Assembly (NCBI GenBank): GCA_910585655.1
Contig: CAJUFW010000091.1
Span: 1-13,217 of the forward strand
From: an uncultured Lachnospiraceae bacterium
Lineage (GTDB): Bacteria > Bacillota_A > Clostridia > Lachnospirales > Lachnospiraceae
Direction: 5' to 3'
Length of the DNA: 13,217 nucleotides
Positions 1-6,833 of this stretch are shown here, piece after piece (the stretch's first letter is position 1; every line of letters begins with the position of its first letter). Made by a program: the position numbers and the translations under genes. A model generated the notes under the pieces. The model made no database searches, was not told the DNA's origin, and worked only from the letters and a program-made list of their open reading frames with translations.

Positions 1-1259
1 TTCGGGAACTTCAGGGTCTTTAATTTCGAGCAGGCAGCAAACGCAAAGCCTCCTATTTCCTTCAGATTTTTCGGAAGAGTAATCGTTTTTAAAGCGTTGC
101 ACTGGTAAAAAGCCGAATACCCGATTTTCTCCACACTCTCTGGCAGCACTACCTTTTTTAAAGAAGGCATTTCCCTACAGGAGTGATCCAAAATTTCCGT
201 GATTCCCTCTTTAAACACAAGCTTTTCTATCCGCTTCCATTCTTTAGTTTCCCGAATATCCGAAAAATAGTCAAAGCCCGCTATCGGATATCCTGCTACA
301 GACGCCGGAACGGTATATGTCGTTTTGGTATCGCTCGGCAGCTTTTGAATCTTTAACTTTTCCATATGACCGCTTTTTTCAAACGTATATTTTGTTCCTT
401 TGTAGTAAAATCCCTCATTCGGCAATCGGCTCCAAACCGTAAGCGGTATATGATCGTTTCCCATTGTTGTGACGTCTAAGGCATAGTATTTTGTATTCGT
501 CGTTCCCTCCTGATATTCTCCGTCCCGGTACGCGTTGTAGGTTCCCCAGGTAGAATCGTAATAACGCCATTCTCCATCCGTATAGATAACGTTCCAGGCA
601 TGGAACCCTGGCTCCGTTTCGCCCTTTCCATCTTTATAAGCCGTTACCGTATCCCACGTCTGATTACTAGGAAGCGTAAATCCGTCCAGTTTCAGACAGG
701 GAATTCCTACTATTTTCACACACAAATCAAAAAAATTGGAATAACCGTTGCAGACGCCCTTACGGTCGATATAGACCCGATAGGGATTTTGGTGTTCTCC
801 TTTTTCTTCTTTTCCTAACATATCATAATCATAGTAAATATTTTGGGTAATCCAGGTATATATGGCGTCTACCCGTTCCTGATCGGTCTTAGCGGAAGCC
901 GTCATCTTTTCTACTGCCTTGGTGATTTTCTCAAGCTGTTTTTCTGTGATACCATAGGCTTTCTTATAATTAGAAAAATCGGTCAGCTTCTTTCGATCGG
1001 ATTTCGTCATACCCTTTAACAGCTTGTCAAATTTTTTGTTGTCTGCCTTTACCTGCTCTTCACTCATAGATTCCATTGTAAACCAGGCAAAGGCTTCGAT
1101 TTGCCCATCTTCTTCGGTTAACGTATCTTTTGTCAGAGTTTCCTCCTGTTTGAAAGAAACGGAATCTGCCGCTTGTGCCAAAATGGTTCCGCCCTCTCCT
1201 ATCAGCAGTCCTACAAGGAGCAGAACAGCCCAAAATTTCCTCTGTTTTATCTGTTTCAT
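1..1259 (-). CDS. Secreted transglutaminase-like protein with BspA-type leucine-rich repeats (C-terminus off the left edge)
   Basis: Reading leftward from ATG at 1259 gives 419 uninterrupted codons and no stop before the edge, so the C-terminus is missing. Residues 1-30 look like a signal peptide (KQIKQRK start, hydrophobic 10-20, AQA before a likely cut after residue 30), so the protein is probably exported. Residues 125-240 match the transglutaminase/papain-like fold, with the triad Cys170 (KGVCNGYS), His220 (GFHAWNV) and Asp235 (YYDSTWG). All three residues are present, so a cysteine protease or transglutaminase-type activity on surface or cell-wall protein is plausible; the substrate is unknown. 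Residues 343-419 hold about three BspA/LRR_5 repeats of about 23 residues (pattern L..V.LP..V..IG..AF..C). The start is set by GGGGGAGG (1267-1274) 7 nt upstream. The ATG overlaps the TGA of the DUF2344 gene (ATGA), suggesting translational coupling. Confidence 0.9.
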   Translation of the reverse strand, partial: MKQIKQRKFWAVLLLVGLLIGEGGTILAQAADSVSFKQEETLTKDTLTEEDGQIEAFAWFTMESMSEEQVKADNKKFDKLLKGMTKSDRKKLTDFSNYKKAYGITEKQLEKITKAVEKMTASAKTDQERVDAIYTWITQNIYYDYDMLGKEEKGEHQNPYRVYIDRKGVCNGYSNFFDLCVKIVGIPCLKLDGFTLPSNQTWDTVTAYKDGKGETEPGFHAWNVIYTDGEWRYYDSTWGTYNAYRDGEYQEGTTNTKYYALDVTTMGNDHIPLTVWSRLPNEGFYYKGTKYTFEKSGHMEKLKIQKLPSDTKTTYTVPASVAGYPIAGFDYFSDIRETKEWKRIEKLVFKEGITEILDHSCREMPSLKKVVLPESVEKIGYSAFYQCNALKTITLPKNLKEIGGFAFAACSKLKTLKFP

Positions 1260-2029
1260 AACAATTCCTCCCCCAGTTGTTCTAATGCTATAAATTCTTC
1301 TTCTTTTTTTCTGGCATACAGTTCCAGACGATGGATCTGCCAGGCAAACGGCTGGTAGCTTTGCCCTAACGTCTGCAGGAACGTCTCCATCACCAGTTCC
1401 GGTTTGATATTGACCTCGCTCCCCGCCGCCAAACGTAGGTATAAGACTTGCCCGTTTTCGTATTCCTCTGCCCTGCTAGGACGGGATACCCAGGTCTGCC
1501 CTTGCCAGCTTCCGCCGTCCTCTGCCGTTACGGCTGCCTGATAGAGAAAGGGGCGTAAATCCAATTCGCTCTCCCCTTTTTTGGTCTTTTTGACAACGCG
1601 AATCTCCTGCCTAGAAAGAAAAGAAGCAAGCTGTTCGGAAAGCCCTTCGATGTTTTCTGTTTCATACCCGTCTTTTCTTGCAATCCGATAATCCGCTGCC
1701 GCTACCAACGCCATAGAGGTCTTACTCTCGTCCGGAAGCCGGACAAAGCTTTCGATTTGCATCTCCGGCATCATTACCTCGTTGATACGGGCGATCATTT
1801 CCGCAGAAGCGCCGGAAGAAGCCAACTGCAAATCCAAATATTCCCCGTCGCTCGTCAGCCCTATTCCTAACGGCTGGGCAAAGGAAAGCAACGGATGCGG
1901 GCTGTAGCCCTGGGAATACAGCATATCCAGTCCTGCCCGACGGAACGCTTTTTGAAAGTAGCGCATCACATCCAGATGCCCGATAAATTTCATCGTTCCA
2001 GATTTGGAAAATCTCATTCTAACCTTCAT
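1256..2029 (-). CDS. DUF2344 / TIGR03936 radical SAM-linked protein
   Basis: A 257-aa protein of the family known as radical-SAM-associated DUF2344 (TIGR03936), which occurs beside or fused to TIGR03960 proteins; its biochemical role is not established. The diagnostic start MKVRMRFSKSG is followed by KFIGHLDVMRYFQKAFRRAGL, then YSQGYSPHPLLSF and a long alpha/beta body. The frame stays open to an upstream start at 2158, but ATG at 2029 is preferred because the conserved family N-terminus begins there and GGAGGAGGTG (2036-2045) lies upstream with 8 nt after GGAGGAGG. It overlaps the end of the radical SAM gene by 11 nt, so both are almost certainly cotranslated. No membrane segment or signal peptide is visible; it should be cytoplasmic. 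In many Firmicutes this pair is followed by RNase G (rng) and rplU; here a secreted transglutaminase follows. Confidence 0.9.
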   Translation of the reverse strand: MKVRMRFSKSGTMKFIGHLDVMRYFQKAFRRAGLDMLYSQGYSPHPLLSFAQPLGIGLTSDGEYLDLQLASSGASAEMIARINEVMMPEMQIESFVRLPDESKTSMALVAAADYRIARKDGYETENIEGLSEQLASFLSRQEIRVVKKTKKGESELDLRPFLYQAAVTAEDGGSWQGQTWVSRPSRAEEYENGQVLYLRLAAGSEVNIKPELVMETFLQTLGQSYQPFAWQIHRLELYARKKEEEFIALEQLGEELL

Positions 2030-3908
2030 AGCAGACACCTCCTCCAAATACCCGCGCGCCGCAGCCAGCACACTTTTCCCGGCAGTTCGGCGTAACGATT
2101 CCTTCCTTGGAGCGTTCGTATTCCTGCCATAAAAAGTCCCTTCGTACTCCGACGTCAATAAAATCCCATGGCAGCAGCTCGTCCTTTTCCCGCTCTCTGG
2201 CGGTGTAAAATTCCAAGGAAAGTCCTTCGGCTTCTAAGGCTTCTAGCCAGATGTCATAATGAAAGTATTCACTCCAGGCATCATACATACAGCCGGATTG
2301 GTAAGCCCGTTCAATCACTGCCGAAAGCCGTCTGTCCCCCCGTGCCAGAACCCCTTCAATCATCGTCGTCTCTGCTTCATGCCAGTTGTATTTGATGCTC
2401 TTAGCATTGCGCTGTTCCTTCATTTTTCCGGAAAGGAAACGCTGCTTTTCCCGAAACTCTTCCGGCAGGCACATCCGTACCCACTGAAACGGGGTAAACG
2501 GCTTTGGTACAAAAAAGGATGTGCTGGCGACAATGCTTACCTTTCCATGCCGTTCCTCCTTTGGCAGCTTATAATACTCCGCGGCGATCTGGTTGGAAAG
2601 GGTGGCAATCCCTTCGATATCCTCTTCGGTTTCCGTCGGCAGCCCAAGCATAAAATAGAGCTTTACTTTATTCCAGCCGCCCCGGAAAGCCTCCGATGCC
2701 CCGTGCAGAATCTCTTCTTCGGAAAGTCCTTTGTTGATCACATCCCGGATTCGCTGGGAACCGCCTTCCGGCGCAAAGGTAAGGCTGCTTTTTTTCACGT
2801 CCTGTACCTTGCTCATAACATCCAGCGCAAAGGCGTCGATCCGCAGAGACGGCAGGGAAATATTGACGCCCTTGCTGCCAAATTCCTCGATCAGGTAATA
2901 AACCAGCTCTTTTAGATTGGAATAATCACTTGAACTAAGCGAGCTTAACGTAATTTCCTCCTGTCCGGTCGCCGTCAGCATCTTGTTTGCCATTGCTTTT
3001 AACCATTCCACATCCCGTTCCCGAATCGGTCGGTAGACCATTCCTGCCTGACAGAACCGACAGCCTCTGATACACCCTCGCTGGATTTCTAACACCACCC
3101 GATCCTGCGTTACCCGCATATAAGGAACCAACGGCTTTTCCGGATAATACGTATCCGACAGGTTCATTTCTACCTGCTTCCGAATGACAGGGGCAGCAGC
3201 CGGGTGAATCGGAGTAAAAGAAGCCAGAGTTCCGTCGCCTCTATAAGCAGCTTCATAAAAGGACGGTACATACATTCCCGGCACTACCGCGACCATCGCC
3301 AGAAAATCTTTTCGGCTTCCTCCCTCTTCTTTATTTTTCAAATACAAATCTAAGATCTCGTCATACACCGTTTCCCCTTCACCCAGATAAAAAAAGTCAA
3401 AAAAGTCCGCAATCGGCTCCGGATTATACGTACAAGGACCGCCGGCTAAGACAATCGGATCCTCTTCTCCCCGATCTGCCGCCCGCAGAGGAATCCCTGC
3501 CAAATCCAACACCTGTAAAATATTAGTATAGCACATTTCATATTGGAGGGTAATACCAAGAAAATCAAACGCTCGGATCGGATCTTGAGACTCTAAAGCA
3601 AACAGAGGAATCTGCCGCTCTCTCATCTGCTTGTCCAAATCCACCCAAGGCGAATAGACCCGCTCACACCAGGTATCCTCCCGCCGGTTAAACATTTCAT
3701 ATAAAATCTGGATTCCCAAATGGCTCATCCCGATTTCGTAAACATCGGGAAAGCACATCGCAAAACGGATACGGATCTGTTCTCTGTCCTTGATCACCGA
3801 ATGAAACTCCCCGCCGATATAACGAGCCGGCTTTTCCACGCTTAATAACACCTCGTCCGGCAGCGCCAGACGCCGCTTTCCGTTTTGCTTTGTTACCTGT
3901 AATTCCAT
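2019..3908 (-). CDS. TIGR03960-family radical SAM protein (uncharacterised)
   Basis: A 629-aa protein. The N-terminal half (about 25-240) resembles the B12-binding-like domain of the family (MCFPDVYEIGMSHLG, then LAGGPCTYNPEPIADFFD and YLGEGE). The radical SAM core follows with the cluster motif Cys279-x3-Cys283-x2-Cys286 (RGCIRGCRFCQAG), which binds the [4Fe-4S] cluster that cleaves S-adenosylmethionine. Further family landmarks are LSSLSSSDYSNL, SLPSLRIDAF, LTFAPEGGSQRIRDVINKG and KLYFMLGLPTE. The C-terminus has a second cysteine set, Cys609-x3-Cys613-x2-Cys616 plus Cys626, which could hold an auxiliary metal or Fe-S site. The substrate is unknown. The start ATG follows AGAGGAGA with good spacing, and the gene begins 12 nt after the upstream AAA-ATPase stop. 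It pairs with the overlapping DUF2344 gene. The family call is firm; the function is not. Confidence 0.93.
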   Translation of the reverse strand: MELQVTKQNGKRRLALPDEVLLSVEKPARYIGGEFHSVIKDREQIRIRFAMCFPDVYEIGMSHLGIQILYEMFNRREDTWCERVYSPWVDLDKQMRERQIPLFALESQDPIRAFDFLGITLQYEMCYTNILQVLDLAGIPLRAADRGEEDPIVLAGGPCTYNPEPIADFFDFFYLGEGETVYDEILDLYLKNKEEGGSRKDFLAMVAVVPGMYVPSFYEAAYRGDGTLASFTPIHPAAAPVIRKQVEMNLSDTYYPEKPLVPYMRVTQDRVVLEIQRGCIRGCRFCQAGMVYRPIRERDVEWLKAMANKMLTATGQEEITLSSLSSSDYSNLKELVYYLIEEFGSKGVNISLPSLRIDAFALDVMSKVQDVKKSSLTFAPEGGSQRIRDVINKGLSEEEILHGASEAFRGGWNKVKLYFMLGLPTETEEDIEGIATLSNQIAAEYYKLPKEERHGKVSIVASTSFFVPKPFTPFQWVRMCLPEEFREKQRFLSGKMKEQRNAKSIKYNWHEAETTMIEGVLARGDRRLSAVIERAYQSGCMYDAWSEYFHYDIWLEALEAEGLSLEFYTAREREKDELLPWDFIDVGVRRDFLWQEYERSKEGIVTPNCREKCAGCGARVFGGGVCYEG

Positions 3909-3920
3909 TATGTTCTCCTC

Positions 3921-5612
3921 TCAAATGGCAGAAATCAATTCTACCTGTTTTTTATAAAAAGCAATTCCGATTTTCATAACTTGTGTGATGCCGCGGTTGT
4001 GCAATTCACTTTCATAGTCCATCTCCTGAATCTGAGCAAGCGCTTCTTTTGCCAGTTTTTGCAGCTTTTCCGACAAGTTTTCAGAAGAGACAGCCCGTTC
4101 GCGCAGTACCTTTAATTCTAATAGGATTCCTGGAAGTCTCTGGTGATAGGGACATAACTGAATATCATATCGTCCGTCTCCTGCTTCACGATTAGACGTT
4201 ACCTCATACTGATGATTCATAACCGCATAAATTCCAAGTAGCAACCTATGATAAAAACTTTCGCTTGCAGCATCAAACGTGCTGATGGTTTGTTTTAAAA
4301 ACTGACTGAGCTGTTTTTGAAATTCCGGTATGTTTTGTCGGGCAAGCGCTTGCTGAATAGAAATTGCCGTCGATTGGGAAATTGATCCGGAAAGAGCCGA
4401 AAGGATTTCTTTTTCATATACCAAACGGATTTCCTTATTGGGAATTGCTACTTCATAAATCATGTTATTGTCATCATATGCTTCTGCATTTTGTAACTTT
4501 AAATAGCCTGCCATCAAAAGGAAGCTATAGACAGAAGACGGGGTGTACTTGATCTCTGGATAAATCACGGAGGTATCTACATAAACGGCAATTGCTTCTC
4601 CTTTTAGAAGAGAAAGCAGATTCTCCTGGATCTCCGAGGTTGCTTCCGCTACGATCTCCCGGATGATATCATTGCTGCCTGTAAACTGCCAGAAAGCTTT
4701 TGGAATACAGCCGGTATCCATATAGTTGATCACAGACCACGGGTTAAATATCTCTTTGCCGCCAAACACATAGCCATCGTACCAGGCGCACAATTCGTTA
4801 TACTTGTCCATCTGCCCATAAGTGGTTAATAAGGCTTGTATTTCCTCTTTGGTAAATCCAAAATATTCCCTGTAACGCTGATCCAGTACGGAGTTTTCTT
4901 TTAGGTTGTTCATTCCGCTAAAAATACTTTCCTTGGCTACCCGAAGAATTCCTGTCAAAAAACCATAAGCCAAATGAGGATTGTCCTTTAACCCACCCGA
5001 AAACAGGTTCCGCATAAACAAAACGACCTGTTCGTAATAGCCGTATAAATATCCTTGCTGAATCGGCGTATCATATTCATCTATAATCAAAATCGGTGCT
5101 GTTTTGTGATGCGCATGAAGCATAGAAGTAAAAACAGAAAGCGCCTGCATCAGCTCTATCGTATCTGCTTCCCCTCGTACGATCTTTTGGTAATAGTTCC
5201 GCTCAAATTCCGTACAGAAGGTACTATCTGCAAGCTCTGGATGTCTGCAAAACTCTATTTGAAATAAATTTTGCAGTTTTTGTATCGTATCCTTCCAGTT
5301 ATCCATCTTTACATCCTTAAAAGTCAGAAAAATGACCGGATACCGTCCTTGATGCTTGGTATACGAAAAACCACACTCCCAAATTTTTTTATCTTTAAAA
5401 TAACAGGAAGTGTCTTCTTCTGTTTTTTCAAAAAACACGCGCAGCATATCCATGTTTAACGTTTTTCCAAAACGCCTCGGTCTTGTAAAAAGCGATACCT
5501 TGGGAATGGTATCTAAAAAGTCACGAATCAACAATGTTTTGTCTATATAATAATAGTTGGTAGCGATTTCCTTAAAGTCCGAAATTCCAATTGGAAACGG
5601 CATTTGTTTCAC
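3921..5612 (-). CDS. AAA-ATPase-like protein with C-terminal PD-(D/E)XK nuclease domain (DUF1703)
   Basis: A 563-aa protein of the widespread 'AAA-ATPase-like plus PD-(D/E)XK nuclease superfamily' type, often present in several near-identical copies in gut Firmicutes and Bacteroidetes and of unknown physiological role. The N-terminus PIGISDFKEI...YYYIDKT is diagnostic. Walker A is RPRRFGKT (44-51) and Walker B is ILIIDEYD (174-181). The C-terminal domain shows Glu451 (ESFYHRLLLG), then SNREAGDGRYDIQL with Asp483, then Glu499-x-Lys501 (LLELKV), the full nuclease-type residue set. It looks intact and full length. The start is GTG at 5612: AGGAGG at 5620-5625 lies 7 nt before the GTG but 16 nt before the in-frame ATG at 5603. 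It starts 15 nt after the small membrane protein gene and ends 12 nt before the radical SAM gene, so it sits inside the operon rather than as an isolated insertion. Confidence 0.93.
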   Translation of the reverse strand: MKQMPFPIGISDFKEIATNYYYIDKTLLIRDFLDTIPKVSLFTRPRRFGKTLNMDMLRVFFEKTEEDTSCYFKDKKIWECGFSYTKHQGRYPVIFLTFKDVKMDNWKDTIQKLQNLFQIEFCRHPELADSTFCTEFERNYYQKIVRGEADTIELMQALSVFTSMLHAHHKTAPILIIDEYDTPIQQGYLYGYYEQVVLFMRNLFSGGLKDNPHLAYGFLTGILRVAKESIFSGMNNLKENSVLDQRYREYFGFTKEEIQALLTTYGQMDKYNELCAWYDGYVFGGKEIFNPWSVINYMDTGCIPKAFWQFTGSNDIIREIVAEATSEIQENLLSLLKGEAIAVYVDTSVIYPEIKYTPSSVYSFLLMAGYLKLQNAEAYDDNNMIYEVAIPNKEIRLVYEKEILSALSGSISQSTAISIQQALARQNIPEFQKQLSQFLKQTISTFDAASESFYHRLLLGIYAVMNHQYEVTSNREAGDGRYDIQLCPYHQRLPGILLELKVLRERAVSSENLSEKLQKLAKEALAQIQEMDYESELHNRGITQVMKIGIAFYKKQVELISAI

Positions 5613-5619
5613 TCTGTCA

Positions 5620-5625
5620 CCTCCT
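5620..5625 (-). promoter_or_regulatory. Ribosome binding site deciding a GTG start
   Basis: AGGAGG on the minus strand lies 7 nt upstream of GTG at 5612 and 16 nt upstream of the next in-frame ATG at 5603. The spacing supports the GTG start of the AAA-ATPase-like gene. It sits just past the stop codon of the preceding gene. Confidence 0.75.
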
Positions 5626-5627
5626 GC

Positions 5628-5927
5628 TTACTTTTCTTTTTCAAATTGGTCTTCTATCCAGGTCGCAGTATGTTCTACCGCCATTTCATAAGCCGAATCC
5701 GAAGAAATCCAGGCGCGTACGGTTTCCTCGGAAGGTTCGCGCAGCAAACGCCCTGTGAAAAACAACAGCAAAAAAATCCCTGCCGCCACGACAATCCGTC
5801 CTAATAAGTCGGAATCACTTCCGGCTTCTTTTATCGTTTGTGTTCTCTTTCCTTCCGTCTCCATCTCCATCTCCCATTCTGCCGGTGTTTGAACCCTTTC
5901 GTTTTTTCTTTTTACTGCCCGCATCAT
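5628..5927 (-). CDS. Small single-pass membrane protein of unknown function
   Basis: A 99-aa protein I do not recognise. The N-terminus is strongly basic (RAVKRKNER, residues 3-11), followed by an acidic, methionine-rich stretch (WEMEMETEG, 18-26). There is one likely membrane helix at about 42-59 (LGRIVVAAGIFLLLFFTG), then a charged C-terminal segment of about 40 residues ending EDQFEKEK. By the positive-inside rule the N-terminus should be cytoplasmic and the C-terminal part outside. The EMEMET stretch comes from a short tandem repeat of ATGGAG. The start ATG has AGGAGG with 8 nt spacing; a second ATG follows directly and could also be used. The gene lies 36 nt after the nuclease-like gene and 15 nt before the AAA-ATPase-like gene in the same operon. 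Codon phase, spacing and ribosome binding site make it a convincing real gene, but no function can be given. Confidence 0.75.
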   Translation of the reverse strand: MMRAVKRKNERVQTPAEWEMEMETEGKRTQTIKEAGSDSDLLGRIVVAAGIFLLLFFTGRLLREPSEETVRAWISSDSAYEMAVEHTATWIEDQFEKEK

Positions 5928-5963
5928 AGAAACTACCTCCTTTTTCCGGATACATTCCTGGTT

Positions 5964-6713
5964 TCAATATATGCGTGCGCCGTTCCTTTCATACACCCAG
6001 GCGTTGCCGCGTTTGCTTACCCGCTTCAAAGTATCCGCCTCGTAAAGCAATAGGAGGGCTTTCTGCGCTACTGCCAGAGAAACGCCTGCTGCTTTTTGGT
6101 ATTCTTTAGAAGTAAACTGCTCCGGCAACGCTTTCGGTATCAAAAGGGCATAATCTTCTTTCGTATCAATATGATACTCTGCCGCTAAGGAAAGGGGCAA
6201 ACGTTCCGCCCGTACGGAACCCCGCTTTCGGTCTTTACTCCAGCCGTTTAAAAAACGGTATTCTTCTATGTCTAACAGTACCAGAGTCAGACGGAGGTTC
6301 GGATGGGAAAGAAAGCTGCGGATTTTATAAAGCTCCCGAAACACCTCATAGGGCGTGCCGACTTTGGGGGATTTGCGCCCCTTACTGATTTCACCCGTCT
6401 CTTTGTCAATCCAGCGCAGTATTTTACGATGCGGAATCGGATAGACGATATTGACTGGCTTTAAGGCTAAAAATACAGCCAGCTTTTTCCGAAGCTTATC
6501 AAAATTGGCTGTCTGAATTTCGATGATTTGTGTTTCGTTGCAGACATCCGCATAATACCCGCCGATTTTTTTCTCATAACAGGCGGCGTCCGGTTCCAGA
6601 TAACGCTTTAAAACCGCATGAACGGTCTTTTCCGCTAACGTGCCGATCCCTGCCCGCTCCCGTTCTTGTATCGTCACCTGTCTACAGACCTGTAAGAAAT
6701 ATTCCTGATCCAT
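5964..6713 (-). CDS. Conserved hypothetical protein: PD-(D/E)XK-like core with C-terminal winged helix
   Basis: A 249-aa protein that I take to be a conserved clostridial family of unknown function. Residues about 23-85 have the order expected of a PD-(D/E)XK-type nuclease: a helix with Glu28 (TLAEKTVHAVLKRYL), a strand with Asp56 (GGYYADV), then Glu65-x-Gln67 (IIEIQT) and a basic helix (FDKLRKKL). A Gln replaces the usual Lys, a variation known in related folds. Residues about 198-245 form a likely winged helix (FTSKEYQKAAGVSLAVAQKAL then a basic wing RVSKRGNAWVYE), suggesting DNA binding. The middle (100-170) is rich in Lys and Arg, including GWSKDRKRGS. The fold assignments are inference from motif order. 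ATG at 6713 is chosen because GGG ends 11 nt upstream; GTG at 6722 is only 2 nt from the same AGGG and less likely. It is the first gene of the leftward operon and has its own promoter at 6740-6768. Confidence 0.82.
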   Translation of the reverse strand: MDQEYFLQVCRQVTIQERERAGIGTLAEKTVHAVLKRYLEPDAACYEKKIGGYYADVCNETQIIEIQTANFDKLRKKLAVFLALKPVNIVYPIPHRKILRWIDKETGEISKGRKSPKVGTPYEVFRELYKIRSFLSHPNLRLTLVLLDIEEYRFLNGWSKDRKRGSVRAERLPLSLAAEYHIDTKEDYALLIPKALPEQFTSKEYQKAAGVSLAVAQKALLLLYEADTLKRVSKRGNAWVYERNGARIY

Positions 6714-6739
6714 TTCTTTCACATCCCTTTCTCTTTTCT

Positions 6740-6768
6740 AGTATACCTGTTTTTGGAACAGTTTGCAA
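6740..6768 (-). promoter_or_regulatory. Predicted sigma-A promoter for the leftward operon
   Basis: On the minus strand, -35 TTGCAA (6763-6768) is followed after exactly 17 nt by -10 TATACT (6740-6745). This should start transcription near 6733, giving a leader of about 20 nt before the ATG at 6713. It is arranged back to back with the rightward promoter at 6774-6802. Confidence 0.65.
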
Positions 6769-6779
6769 TCAGTTTGCAA
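6759..6779. repeat. Tandem 10-mer CAGTTTGCAA, 11-bp period, under the two -35 boxes
   Basis: CAGTTTGCAA occurs at 6759-6768 and again at 6770-6779, separated by one T. TTGCAA is its own reverse complement, so one copy provides the -35 box of the leftward promoter and the other that of the rightward promoter. The 11-bp period puts both copies on about the same face of the helix, as in operators for dimeric regulators, although duplication of a -35 box is an equally simple explanation. Confidence 0.7.
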
Positions 6780-6802
6780 GGAATATCGGATTGTGTTATA
6801 AT
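6774..6802 (+). promoter_or_regulatory. Predicted strong sigma-A promoter for the zinc-ribbon gene
   Basis: TTGCAA (6774-6779), 17 nt, then TATAAT (6797-6802), a perfect -10 preceded by TGT, i.e. an extended -10. Expected start near 6809, then AGGAGG at 6821-6826, 7 nt before ATG at 6834. The leader would be only about 25 nt. Confidence 0.8.
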
Positions 6803-6833
6803 CAAAAGCAAAAAAGAAAGAGGAGGCTTTCCT

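Noticed and set aside
2030..2158. Upstream extension of the DUF2344 gene
   Set aside because: It lies within the radical SAM coding region and does not resemble the family N-terminus, while ATG at 2029 has a strong ribosome binding site and the conserved start MKVRMRF.
2259..2915. A 218-codon open frame on the plus strand
   Set aside because: It lies wholly antisense to the well-supported radical SAM gene, with no promoter or ribosome binding site and a composition typical of a shadow frame.
6753..6833. An in-frame upstream extension of the zinc-ribbon gene beginning at a TTG (6753)
   Set aside because: It begins before the predicted transcription start (near 6809), has no ribosome binding site, and the zinc ribbon with AGGAGG at the right distance begins at 6834.
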